From: Bacteroidota bacterium
Lineage (GTDB): Bacteria; Bacteroidota; Bacteroidia; Cytophagales; Cyclobacteriaceae
NCBI GenBank assembly: GCA_023417785.1
Contig: JAEZEH010000062.1
Location: forward strand, 1-64,000
Reading direction: 5' to 3'
DNA length: 64,000 bases
Part shown: piece by piece, positions 26,326 through 34,778 of the stretch
Position numbering within the stretch: position 1 is the stretch's first letter
Layout of the letters: each line of letters starts with the position of its first letter
Notes under the pieces: generated by a model
What the model was told of the DNA's origin: nothing
What the model saw: the letters and a program-made list of their open reading frames with translations, nothing else
The model's database searches: none
Made by a program: the position numbers and the translations under genes

Positions 26326-27435
26326 ATGTATCGGTACATTCAAAAGGGTGCAGTCACACTATTGTTTTTTATTCTGCTGATTTACGCACTGATCCAGGCG
26401 AAAACATTACTTTACCCGATAGCATTGGCAATGCTGTTTACATTTCTGCTTCTGCCTGTAGCTAACTATCTGGAGAGAAGGGGTCTTACGCGGATTCTTA
26501 CAAACTTCATTGTGATCTTTGGCATTGCCGCAATTATAGCCATGATCGGGTACCTTATGTATTCGCAAGTGGATGTGCTACTCAGGGAAATGCCGGATCT
26601 GAAGGCTCATGCGCAGGACAACGTGGAATCGATGGCCGGAAGCATCTCTAAGAGAATAGGCGTCTCAACGGGTGAATTCAAGACGTGGGTGAACAGGCAC
26701 ATCAATAATCTGGGTGACAACCAGTTTTTTGTCAACACGATCATTCCCTCTACAACGGGAACTATCATGGCTATCGGTTTAATGCCTGTTTACATTTTCC
26801 TGATGTTGTACTACCGCGATAAATTTTACAAGTTTCTCATGATGTTATTCCCCGACAGGGTTCATGACAAGGCTGTGCGGGTAGTCACTCAGGTCTCACA
26901 GGTCACCATACACTATATGCGAGGCGTTTTCTTTGTTGTGTTGATCTTATGTGTACTCAATTCTGTAGGACTGCTTATTGTCGGAGTGAAGTTTGCGATT
27001 CTTATGGGTATCCTATCCGCCCTTTGCAACTTCATACCTTATTTTGGCACCCTGATCGGGGCACTCTTTCCGCTGGCAATGGCAGCCTTCGCGGGTGACT
27101 CAAGTAGTGAAATTGTCGGCGTCATCATTCTATTTATTATTATCCAGTTCACCGAAAACAACATTCTCACTCCGAACATCACGGGCGGAAGCGTTCAGAT
27201 CAATCCGTTCGTTACGATTGTCAGCATCATTGTGGGTGGCATGATTTGGGGTATACCCGGCATGTTTGTGGTTGTTCCGGTAATCGGTATGTTAAAAATT
27301 GTGCTTGACAATTACAAACCAACCAAACCCCTGGCATTCCTTATCGGCGTCCGCGGAACCGAAAAGCATTCGGTAACCATGCACAAGCTTAAGCGATTTT
27401 TTACCTTGAAGAAGTATCGCGATTTTGATTTCTAA
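26326..27435 (+). CDS. AI-2E family transporter (UPF0118 permease)
   Basis: 369 residues with the usual seven to eight TM helices. N-terminal helices pack around LLYPIALAMLFTFLLLPVANYLERRG, a periplasmic amphipathic middle lies at ~75-145, and the C-terminal block has NFIPYFGTLIGALFPL and the family motif ENNILTPNITGGSVQINPF. Members export small molecules or Na+/Li+ in exchange for H+; the AI-2 exporter TqsA is one case only, so substrate is unknown. Its end overlaps the convergent TetR gene by 4 bases. Confidence 0.88.
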   Translation: MYRYIQKGAVTLLFFILLIYALIQAKTLLYPIALAMLFTFLLLPVANYLERRGLTRILTNFIVIFGIAAIIAMIGYLMYSQVDVLLREMPDLKAHAQDNVESMAGSISKRIGVSTGEFKTWVNRHINNLGDNQFFVNTIIPSTTGTIMAIGLMPVYIFLMLYYRDKFYKFLMMLFPDRVHDKAVRVVTQVSQVTIHYMRGVFFVVLILCVLNSVGLLIVGVKFAILMGILSALCNFIPYFGTLIGALFPLAMAAFAGDSSSEIVGVIILFIIIQFTENNILTPNITGGSVQINPFVTIVSIIVGGMIWGIPGMFVVVPVIGMLKIVLDNYKPTKPLAFLIGVRGTEKHSVTMHKLKRFFTLKKYRDFDF

Positions 27436-28148
27436 TTTTTGCCCGCATACCCTATTGCACGCATCACCAGTTCAGTTAGAAACGCGGTGGCGTCGTCAAG
27501 GCGTTCTTTTGAAATATCTGTAAGTGAGGGAAGGTGTTCCGCAAAAAATTTTTGATCATGAGAACTCTCAACCACGGTTGAAACCAGCGCCTTGGGGTAT
27601 TTATAATCCGGATTTACTTCCCTTATTATCCGTGCGACCCGTTCACAAAGCCGTTTATACCCGTGGAACAACCCCTCCTTATTCACTTTATCTACTTCTT
27701 TGATAAGATACACTTTTGAAGACTCCACAACCACAATCTGGTAAAGTGCTGCCTCATCGACGTGCAGGAAGTTTGCATCCTTTCTTATTGGCTGAGATAT
27801 CACCCTCAGGGCCGCAATGAGTCGTTCGCCGGCATCGTTTATATTTGCGGTTGACATCTGAAGCACATAATCCATCCAGTTCCAGTACCAATTCAAAAGA
27901 TAGAGCAACAACTTGTGCTTGTTTTCAAAATACCGATAAACGGATGGCTCAGTGGTATTGATCAGTAGTGCCAGTTTTCTAAACGTAAAAGCCTCAAAAC
28001 CGATGTCGTTAATCATCTCTATGCTGCGACGGATGATACGCTGTCCCAACTCCGAAGAATTTGGATCCTTCAGGAACAGTCGCTCATCCATTTGGATGGT
28101 AAACGACACCTGATTGAAAGGTGATTCGTACTGTGCTGATAAACTCAT
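27432..28148 (-). CDS. TetR-family transcriptional regulator
   Basis: 238 residues. A TetR N-terminal helix-turn-helix lies at ~30-80 (IIRRSIEMINDIGFEAFTFRKLALLINTTEPSVYRYFENKHKLLLYLL). A helical ligand-binding domain follows. An extra ~28-residue N-terminal extension precedes the HTH. Its start overlaps the stop of the carbonic anhydrase gene by 4 bases (ATGA), so it is translated with the SulP-carbonic anhydrase operon and may regulate it. Ligand unknown. Confidence 0.85.
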   Translation of the reverse strand: MSLSAQYESPFNQVSFTIQMDERLFLKDPNSSELGQRIIRRSIEMINDIGFEAFTFRKLALLINTTEPSVYRYFENKHKLLLYLLNWYWNWMDYVLQMSTANINDAGERLIAALRVISQPIRKDANFLHVDEAALYQIVVVESSKVYLIKEVDKVNKEGLFHGYKRLCERVARIIREVNPDYKYPKALVSTVVESSHDQKFFAEHLPSLTDISKERLDDATAFLTELVMRAIGYAGKN

Positions 28149-28840
28149 GTCTGAAGATATGCTTTACGACTGGTATTCTGGGATTGATACGCGGTGTTAG
28201 TATTGCTGATCATTGAATCGTCCTGGAACTCAACCCTTCCTGTTTCAACATCGTACATTCCCCCAATAATCGCAATTTCACCAGTTTCAGCCATTTCCCT
28301 AAGTACATTACTCCGTCGTGCGATCTCTCGCATCGTGAGGCCCACATTGAGTTCCGCAACGCGTTCAACAAATTCTGAATTTGACGAATTCCTGTTGGTG
28401 CGAGTAAACGTTTCCGATTCGACTGCCGGTTTCAGCTTTTCCAGCAGGAAGGTCAGATTCTCAAGCTTTGCATCATCACAGGCTCCCTTCACGGCGCCGC
28501 ATCGGGTGTGCCCGAGAACCAGAATCACTTTTGATCCCGCAATCTTACACGCGAACTCCATACTTCCGAGAATATCTGTGTTTAAAATATTTCCCGCGAT
28601 CCTGCAACTGAAGATATCGCCAAGCCCCTGGTCAAAGATCAATTCGGCGCTCGTCCGTGAATCAATACAACTAAGAATAAACGCGAAGGGAAATTGTCCG
28701 TCACACGTTTCGTTCATTTGCTGTAACAGGTTCCGGTTCACTTTCAGGTTACTCATAAACCGTTTGTTTCCCTCCTTCAGGAGTTCGATCGCCTTCAAGG
28801 GTGTGAGACCTTGTTGCATCTCTTTCGTGAGTGTTCTCAT
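28145..28840 (-). CDS. Beta-class carbonic anhydrase
   Basis: 231 residues. Zinc ligands and dyad are Cys58, Asp60 and Arg62 in LSCIDSR, with His111 and Cys114 in LGHTRCGAVKGA. This is the complete beta-CA active site, catalysing CO2 to bicarbonate. No signal peptide, so cytoplasmic. It lies 6 bases downstream of the SulP transporter and overlaps the TetR gene. In such operons the enzyme supplies or consumes bicarbonate moved by the transporter; this coupling is inferred from gene order. Confidence 0.93.
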   Translation of the reverse strand: MRTLTKEMQQGLTPLKAIELLKEGNKRFMSNLKVNRNLLQQMNETCDGQFPFAFILSCIDSRTSAELIFDQGLGDIFSCRIAGNILNTDILGSMEFACKIAGSKVILVLGHTRCGAVKGACDDAKLENLTFLLEKLKPAVESETFTRTNRNSSNSEFVERVAELNVGLTMREIARRSNVLREMAETGEIAIIGGMYDVETGRVEFQDDSMISNTNTAYQSQNTSRKAYLQT

Positions 28841-28846
28841 AATTAT

Positions 28847-30442
28847 TTATTCTTGTTTTACAATTTTTTTCTTTTCTTCCCCGGCTTCACCAGGCGCAGA
28901 CGTCTCATCGATACCAGGGACAGACTTCACCACAACGGTAATGTTTCGGTTTTTCACGTTGATTTTGAAATCGCGAATGATTTCAATAACATCGTAGTCG
29001 ATCACCTTTGTCGCTGAGCAATCGATGGTAACGGCTGTGTTATCAGGGATGCGATTCAGCAGCTGCAGGATACTTCCCTTATTAAGAAAAGAAACCTCCT
29101 CGGCGAGTGTTAGCTTATAATGATCAACCGCGCCCTTGGTTGTTTTGACCAGCGCATAAGCATTGTGGTAATGCCCTCTCAGTATATAGAAGATCGCCAC
29201 GACCAGACCAATTCCAATCCCCTTCAGCAAGTCGGTAAAAACAATAGCGAGAACCGTCACCATGAACGGTATAAACTGATCCCAGCCTAACTTATACATG
29301 CCTTTGAATAAGCTGGGCTTTGCAAGCTTGTACCCCACAACGAAAAGGATGCATGCCAATGTTGCCAGCGGAATCATATTAAGAACAGTAGGTATCGCAA
29401 CTGCGGAGATGAGAAGAAAAAATCCATGAAAAATGGCAGAAAGCTTGGTTCGCGCCCCGAAGGTTATATTCGCCGAACTCCTGACGATCACCTGAGTTAT
29501 CGGCAGGCCACCGATCAAACCTGAAACTATGTTACCAAGACCCTGAGCTTTAAGTTCACGATTAGTTGGCGTAACGCGCTTGTATGGGTCCAGCTTGTCA
29601 GTGGCTTCCACACAAAGCAATGTTTCGAGACTGGCAATAACAGCAAGAACAACTGCGGTCCAGTATACCGAAGGGTTGGCCAGAAAACTGAAGTCCGGTA
29701 TCGTGAATTGTGCGAGAAAGTCACGCATAGTATCTGCCACAGGAATATTTACCAGGTGTTCAGAATCCAGTTCGAAGGGCAATATGCCCCGCGAGAAGAG
29801 GTTGGTTAGGAGTATGCCTACTGCCACAACCACGAGAGGGCCCTGGAGCATTTGAAAAATCCGATACTTTTTGAAAAAGCTTGTCTCCCACGCGAGCAGA
29901 ATTGCCATGGAAATGATAGTAATAATTACCGCGGCGGGCGTAATTCCGGCAACGATAGCCTGAAGGTTTGAAATGACTCCATTCCCATAATCAAATGAAA
30001 AATTTCCCTCGAAATCTTTGTCGTACCCCAATGCATGGGGTATCTGTTTCAGAATGATTATTACGCCTATTCCACTCAGCATTCCCTTAATCACTGAAGT
30101 CGGGAAGTAATAAGCGATAGTTCCCAATCTCAGGTATCCCATTACTATCTGCAGCACGCCGGCCAGAACAACAGCTGCCAGAAAAGCCTGGAACGACCCG
30201 AGACTGGCGATGGCTGCCATCACAATGACCGCCAAACCGGCCGCGGGTCCGCTCACCCCGATTGCAGATTTACTTGCTGATCCCACTACCATACCACCTA
30301 CGATTCCGGCGATAATCCCGGAGAATAGTGGGGCCCCCGATGCCAGTGCTATGCCCAGGCACAGGGGCATAGCGACAAAAAACACTACTATACTGGCCGG
30401 AAAGTCATGTTTGAGTTCTGATAAAACCGTCTTGGGATTCAT
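28847..30442 (-). CDS. SulP-family anion transporter with STAS domain
   Basis: About 531 residues from the ATG giving MNPKTVLSELKHDFPAS; a start ten codons earlier is possible. The SulP membrane part has 10-14 helices with GLIGGLPITQVIVRSSANI and SGPAAGLAVIVMAA. The cytosolic STAS domain lies at ~430-510 (NRIPDNTAVTIDCSATKVIDYDVIEIIRDF). Relatives move sulfate, bicarbonate (BicA) or other anions. The adjacent carbonic anhydrase favours bicarbonate. A Lys/Glu-rich tail ends the protein. First gene of a three-gene operon. Confidence 0.9.
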   Translation of the reverse strand: MNPKTVLSELKHDFPASIVVFFVAMPLCLGIALASGAPLFSGIIAGIVGGMVVGSASKSAIGVSGPAAGLAVIVMAAIASLGSFQAFLAAVVLAGVLQIVMGYLRLGTIAYYFPTSVIKGMLSGIGVIIILKQIPHALGYDKDFEGNFSFDYGNGVISNLQAIVAGITPAAVIITIISMAILLAWETSFFKKYRIFQMLQGPLVVVAVGILLTNLFSRGILPFELDSEHLVNIPVADTMRDFLAQFTIPDFSFLANPSVYWTAVVLAVIASLETLLCVEATDKLDPYKRVTPTNRELKAQGLGNIVSGLIGGLPITQVIVRSSANITFGARTKLSAIFHGFFLLISAVAIPTVLNMIPLATLACILFVVGYKLAKPSLFKGMYKLGWDQFIPFMVTVLAIVFTDLLKGIGIGLVVAIFYILRGHYHNAYALVKTTKGAVDHYKLTLAEEVSFLNKGSILQLLNRIPDNTAVTIDCSATKVIDYDVIEIIRDFKINVKNRNITVVVKSVPGIDETSAPGEAGEEKKKIVKQE

Positions 30443-30622
30443 ACGTATGATAGTATTACTTTTATAAAGCACTAGTAATACTAAATTTTAATGCCCCACT
30501 CAGAACCGGATATACATTGTTTTCCCGGTGGAATCCCAGTCTACATATTGTGCCATCTGAGTTGAAAACTGACACGTTATTTCGAAACCAGCCTTTTTTT
30601 TTCATATTGCCCGCCCCAGAGC

Positions 30623-31183
30623 ATGAGAAACCTGAACCATGAGGAGTTTGAAAGCCTGTTTCGGCTTCATCATAAGGCCTTGCACGACCTCTCCTTTAAT
30701 TTGGTTCGGGACAGAGATGCGGCGAAGGATATCGTACAGGAGGTCTTCGTAAAATTATGGCAAAACCGTGATCGCCTTGAATTTGGCAGCCAGATTGGTC
30801 ACTACCTTTTTAAAGCCACTTCCCATACCGCCCTCAACTATTTAAGGAGTGCCCGAAAACTGGTATCGGCACAGGGAGAACATCTTCTGCATCTTCATGC
30901 ATCACCCGGAACTGATGATTTGCAGTTCAAAGAAATGGAGCTGAGGGTCCGCGATGCAATTGATCGGCTGCCTCCGAAATGCCGGACGATATATCTGCTC
31001 AGCCGTCAGGAAGGACTCAAGTACAAGGAAATCGCCGATGCGCTGGAAATCTCTGTGAAAACCGTGGAGAACCAGATGGGGATCGCCCTTGAAAAACTCC
31101 GCGACGACTTGAAGGAATATCTGCCACCGCTAATAACAGTTGTTCTGATTCTGACCAGTTTATGGTTTGTCTTTAATATTTAG
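30623..31183 (+). CDS. ECF RNA polymerase sigma factor, Bacteroidota type
   Basis: 186 residues. Region 2 is FRLHHKALHDLSFNLVRDRDAAKDIVQEVFVKLWQ and region 4 is DRLPPKCRTIYLLSRQEGLKYKEIADALEISVKTVENQM, the FecI-like group of Bacteroidota. The protein ends in a hydrophobic run of about 18 residues (LITVVLILTSLWFVF), which could hold it to the membrane or its partner. The FecR anti-sigma gene follows after 62 bases. Confidence 0.92.
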   Translation: MRNLNHEEFESLFRLHHKALHDLSFNLVRDRDAAKDIVQEVFVKLWQNRDRLEFGSQIGHYLFKATSHTALNYLRSARKLVSAQGEHLLHLHASPGTDDLQFKEMELRVRDAIDRLPPKCRTIYLLSRQEGLKYKEIADALEISVKTVENQMGIALEKLRDDLKEYLPPLITVVLILTSLWFVFNI

Positions 31184-31245
31184 CGTTATGATTAGGGGTA
31201 ACAGGCATATCATGGGCTATTGCATTATTACGAAGGGATAAAAAA

Positions 31246-32352
31246 ATGGCTTTGAATCGTGAGGACTATAACAGAATAGCTGCGCATTTCGCCGAAGAGA
31301 CGACGGAAGCCGGGCGAGAGCATTTCGATCATTGGCAGCAAAACCTGCCTGATGACGCCGACCTCAGGGAATTACAAACGATTTGGGAGAATTCAGGCGC
31401 TCGCGCGACAGACACCGAGGTCGACAGCGATGCCGAGTGGACGAAATTGAAACAGGCGATACGTTTGGATGATGAAAAAAACAATGTCGCTCCAGGTGTA
31501 CAAGTTCCGATGTGGCTTCGGATCGCGGCCACGTTATTAATCGTGGCTTTAGCGGGTGTTTGGTTTTTGCGGGAAACCCCATCTCCCATCGGAGAAACGC
31601 GCGACGCATACACCATCGTCGCTGACGATGGAGTCAGGACATTTTTCTTACCAGACAGTTCCCGAATCTGGTTGAACGCCGGGAGTTCGTTATCTTATTA
31701 TGATGACGCTTTCGGAGATACGGAAAGGCGGGTGGTGCTGAAAGGTGAAGGCTATTTCAACGTTTCATCTGATCGATCCAGACCCTTTATTGTTCAGACG
31801 GAAACGGCACTGGTGCGGGTAGTCGGAACGTCATTCAATGTGCGCGCGGACAAAGACAGTGTGTACCTCGATGTGGAAGAAGGTCGTGTACGGTTTAGCT
31901 CATCGGATAGTACCGGACATGGTTCAGTACTCATAACGGCAGGTGAGTCCGCGCGAGTCGGGAATAACAATCAGGTTTCGAAAGCGCAAGCAACGGAGCG
32001 GGGCAGCGGCCGATGGAGGTTAAAGAATAATCCGTTGTATGAACTTGAAAAGAAAAGTCCAGCCAGGTTCATCCATCCAAAATTCGAATGGCGAAAAAAT
32101 TCAATTAACCAGACTGTTATTAAAGGAAGGCTTTCAAGTAACGCCGAGTTGGCTGTTTACAAAAATATTGTTTTAAGGATTGCCTATGAGAATGCTAAAG
32201 GCCGCGCGATGGAGAGTCAATTGCAGATAGCCGGACCGATAACTCCGGGGGATTCAATGGATTTCGAAAAACGATTATTTGATATCTTTCGGGATACGCG
32301 ATCTTTAGAAATTTCTGTGACCTCTGCGGAGATCATTGAAGATCAGAAATAA
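31246..32352 (+). CDS. FecR-type anti-sigma factor with extra C-terminal FxLYD-like domain
   Basis: 368 residues. The cytoplasmic N-terminus is followed by TM at ~88-107 (WLRIAATLLIVALAGVWFL) and a FecR domain at ~115-235 (FFLPDSSRIWLNAGSSLSYY, VVLKGEGYFNVSSD, VRVVGTSFNVRAD). Residues ~265-365 do not match the usual FecR C-terminal domain. They resemble an FxLYD/DUF3426-type Ig-like fold (IKGRLSSNAELAVYKNIVLR, YENAKGRAMES, ITPGDSMDFE). It should sequester the ECF sigma encoded just upstream. The usual downstream SusC/SusD or TonB receptor partner is missing; a terminator follows. Confidence 0.85.
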   Translation: MALNREDYNRIAAHFAEETTEAGREHFDHWQQNLPDDADLRELQTIWENSGARATDTEVDSDAEWTKLKQAIRLDDEKNNVAPGVQVPMWLRIAATLLIVALAGVWFLRETPSPIGETRDAYTIVADDGVRTFFLPDSSRIWLNAGSSLSYYDDAFGDTERRVVLKGEGYFNVSSDRSRPFIVQTETALVRVVGTSFNVRADKDSVYLDVEEGRVRFSSSDSTGHGSVLITAGESARVGNNNQVSKAQATERGSGRWRLKNNPLYELEKKSPARFIHPKFEWRKNSINQTVIKGRLSSNAELAVYKNIVLRIAYENAKGRAMESQLQIAGPITPGDSMDFEKRLFDIFRDTRSLEISVTSAEIIEDQK

Positions 32353-32356
32353 AAAA

Positions 32357-32382
32357 AAATTCCGGAGTCACCTCCGGAATTT
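32357..32382. terminator. Bidirectional intrinsic terminator
   Basis: AAATTCCGGAG at 32357-32367 and CTCCGGAATTT at 32372-32382 form an 11-bp stem with a TCAC loop. An A-run on the left makes it strongest for the minus-strand gene ending at 32385; it also ends the fecR transcript from the left. Confidence 0.88.
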
Positions 32383-32384
32383 CA

Positions 32385-32663
32385 TTAGGACTCACTGTCA
32401 TGTCCTTCGACTTTTACAATCTTGTTATAGATTCCGAGCAACAAAAACGGAGCCGCCCATTGACCTACGAACAATGCGAGATCGTCCTTTCTCATCAGCT
32501 TAAGGGTAAGCGAGGTTGCCATTGATCCCAACGAAGCCCATAAAAAGGTGTCGGATGGCAGCTTTGCGGTTTGCTCTTCAATCGTACGAGCAACAGGGCC
32601 TTCCCTATGTGTCTTATTAAATTCAGCTGCTTCAGCAGCCATAGTTTTTAAATCGGTTGCCAT
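32385..32663 (-). CDS. Small membrane protein of unknown function
   Basis: 92 residues. A polar N-terminus (AAEFNKTHREGPVARTIEEQTAKLPSDT, in two runs) precedes two hydrophobic helices at ~42-58 and ~64-80 (FVGQWAAPFLLLGIYNKIVK). I know similar small proteins as hypotheticals in Bacteroidota; no function is assigned. Shares the bidirectional terminator with fecR. Confidence 0.65.
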   Translation of the reverse strand: MATDLKTMAAEAAEFNKTHREGPVARTIEEQTAKLPSDTFLWASLGSMATSLTLKLMRKDDLALFVGQWAAPFLLLGIYNKIVKVEGHDSES

Positions 32664-32808
32664 AGATATTGTTTTTTTATATCACCATATTAATTAAAAT
32701 CCATGAAAGCGGTTGACTGTTGTGGGCCGATTTCACAGACGAGGTATTCAACTAAAATTTAAATGCCCCCGCGCGGAATCGTTCCTGTAGATACCTTTAT
32801 AGAAAGTC

Positions 32809-33363
32809 TTACCTAACTTTTTTGAATTCTTCCCCATAGAGTGAAAAATCATCCCACTGACGGGTAGCTATAACGTTGGTAAATATATCTGGATGCGTAC
32901 CTGCTTTTCGACCAAACATTCAACTTGGCCATTGTAAAAAGGTATCCTGCATCGAAAGGAAGCGTGCCACCAGATCTTCCTCCAAGCCTTCTGCAACTTT
33001 ATCGAAAAAACGTTGCTTCAGGTTTACCTCCACGTCCTGCATCGTCAGCAGCTCTGTCCCCATTGAGGAACCTGTGCGGGAGTCAAATCCGAAATACCTT
33101 CATGTATTGTTCGAACCAGATGAACGCATGTCCAACCACCCTGCTGTATTCGAATTCATATTCCCTAAGCAGCGGCTCGAATGTTACGATTTCTGTTCTC
33201 AGGCGAAGCCTTAAGCAAGCAGATTCAGCTTCGCTTTCTCATTCTCGATTAGCGACTTACTCCAGACCGGTGCCGACAGATTTGTTACCTCAAAGAGCCG
33301 GGACTTCAGAATAAAATCTATGAAGGTTTCGCTTTGAAGAAAACTTAACGCAGTCGAAATGAT
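32809..33363 (-). pseudogene. Frame-broken relic of an unrecognised protein gene
   Basis: No intact ORF is present, yet four consecutive minus-strand segments in shifting frames read like protein. A, 33363-33211, contains FIDFILKSRLFEVTN and ends at TAA. B, 33214-33083, contains EIVTFEPLLREYEFEYSRVV and GHAFIWFEQYMKVF. C, about 33099-32849, contains VEVNLKQRFFDKVAEGLEED and MQDTFFTMAKLNVWSKSRYA. D, ending at 32809, contains RQWDDFSLYGEEFKKVR. Each passes to the next through a one-base-type shift near its end. The Glu/Lys-rich, amphipathic composition is unlike random translation. I do not recognise the family. Decayed gene is the best reading; sequencing errors in an intact gene are the alternative. 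Confidence 0.5.
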
Positions 33364-33408
33364 TTAGAGGCGCCGACCTTGCACGACAAAATTAATAGCG
33401 CTAAAATA

Positions 33409-33436
33409 CAACAGCGCCACAAGCGCAGCGCTGTTG
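33409..33436 (-). terminator. Hairpin downstream of the small lipoprotein gene
   Basis: CAACAGCGC at 33409-33417 and GCGCTGTTG at 33428-33436 form a perfect 9-bp stem. On the minus strand it is followed by TATTTTA, 18 bases after the lipoprotein stop codon. Probable terminator with a weak U-tract. Confidence 0.55.
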
Positions 33437-33454
33437 ATTAGCTTTGCGCTTCTG

Positions 33455-33841
33455 TTACTCAGGCTCCAGTGTCATCTGTGATCCGTCATCAGCCAGTAAT
33501 TTCATTTTGTCTTTGTTCAACTCAATCACAGTAAAGTTCTCGGTAACATTGGTTCCTGTAAACTGTAAACTGAGTTTGTTATCGACAAAACTCCATGTGC
33601 CGCCCATAACTTCATTTTCGTTACTCATCTTAACGTTGCCGTTTCTGTTGAAGGTGATTGACTCCTTCTTTTCTTCCCGGGTCAATTTATCCTTATCACC
33701 TTGTGCTGTGGTTTCACGAGTGGCTTTCCAGGTCTTCGCATCTTTACCGGAGATCTTTTCCTCATTCGACAAGTTGTCGTCACCACCGCCACATCCAACA
33801 ATCAACAAAAAACTGAATACACTTAAAATAATTGGTCTCAT
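33455..33841 (-). CDS. Small lipoprotein, lipocalin-like
   Basis: 128 residues. Lipobox IVGC with Cys17, followed by a Gly/Asp-rich spacer. The mature part has ESITFNRNGNVKMSNENEVMG, GTWSFVDNKLSLQF and FTVIELNKDKMKLLADDG. This is the pattern of Bacteroidota lipocalin-like (META/lipocalin_4-type) domains that measure response of a beta-barrel. Function unknown. The 22 bases to the LysM gene upstream suggest co-transcription. Confidence 0.75.
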   Translation of the reverse strand: MRPIILSVFSFLLIVGCGGGDDNLSNEEKISGKDAKTWKATRETTAQGDKDKLTREEKKESITFNRNGNVKMSNENEVMGGTWSFVDNKLSLQFTGTNVTENFTVIELNKDKMKLLADDGSQMTLEPE

Positions 33842-33863
33842 ACAATATTATTTTAATTCACAT

Positions 33864-34157
33864 CTAGGGTATAATTATCTTTTGACCAGGATGGATCAAA
33901 TTAGGATCCTTGATCGTGTCTTTATTGGCCTGGTAGATCTTCTGCCAATCATTCGCATCGCCGTAAAATTCGCGCGCAATTTTTGAAAGGCTGTCGCCGG
34001 ATTTTATCGTATAATCACGCCGAACATTAGGTTCAGGCTGATTAACAGTTGAGCCACTCGCAGCCTGTCCCGGAGTGGTCGGGCGATTTTGGGCCTGTGC
34101 CGGCTTTTGTTGAACCGGTTTCTCCTGCCCTTTCTTAAAAAAGTCCATTAGTCCCAT
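33864..34157 (-). CDS. Small LysM-domain protein
   Basis: 97 residues. A Pro/Gln-rich linker (residues ~10-45) leads to one LysM domain at ~48-96 (YTIKSGDSLSKIAREFYGDA, WQKIYQANKDTI, LIHPGQKIIIP), which binds peptidoglycan or chitin-type glycans. No signal peptide is visible. The MGLMDFFKKGQ start resembles small cytoplasmic LysM/BON proteins such as YgaU (Kbp), a K+-binding protein, but no BON domain is present. Confidence 0.85.
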   Translation of the reverse strand: MGLMDFFKKGQEKPVQQKPAQAQNRPTTPGQAASGSTVNQPEPNVRRDYTIKSGDSLSKIAREFYGDANDWQKIYQANKDTIKDPNLIHPGQKIIIP

Positions 34158-34778
34158 AGTATTTTTTTTTGTGTTTAATCAGACGCCACACTTGAGCATC
34201 ACATTGACACTGAAAACATTGAGCCCGGACCCTCGCTCAAAAATCATTATTGGCCTATTCTCAGGAAACGAAGGGTACGAAATTGTGTTCAGGCAATCCC
34301 TCGTGATCATGATAATTCCAAATTTCATGATCCTTCCACAGATTTCAGATGGAAGCCGAATTGAGGAAAATGTTGACCAAGGATAACGAACTGCTCGTCG
34401 GCCCGTACCGGGGTTCTCAGGTGCGGTTACAGACTCGGGAACGCATCTTTAAGTTTTTTCCTTTGCCCTTCCGTGCGGTGGGCCCTTCAGGGTGATCAAG
34501 TGGCGAGCAAAAGAACGAGAGGAGTTTTTGGGAGCCCCGGTGTATCCCCACCCTATTGCCGAAGTACCAAAGGCACATTGCCCGGATCTGATCCGGTGAT
34601 CTTCCGGTCAGGTTTCAGTCAGATCCCGTCAGAACTTTCAAAACCGGAACCCGACCTGATTAACTCCGACCCTGTACCGTATTCCCACCACCTCAATATT
34701 CCTTCGCTAATTTCTTTCATACTTTCTGATACTTCAGCAAGTCTTTTAGATAATATGGCAGTAAGGGTTAGGCATCGG
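34158..34778. other. Intergenic stretch without recognisable gene
   Basis: About 620 bases. Open frames here have unnatural composition and no family resemblance. The only structural mark is a perfect palindrome CCGGATC-T-GATCCGG at 34582-34596. It may be eroded coding DNA, but I cannot read a coherent protein through it on either strand. Confidence 0.4.

Noticed and set aside
28194..28997. 267-codon plus-strand ORF
   Set aside because: It is antisense to the carbonic anhydrase and the end of the SulP gene, whose protein motifs are unmistakable; its own translation has Ser/Arg-rich shadow composition.
32876..33314. Two overlapping plus-strand ORFs of 112 and 129 codons
   Set aside because: They lie antisense to the frame-broken relic; their Ser/Pro/Arg-rich text is what an antisense shadow gives, while the minus strand reads like protein.
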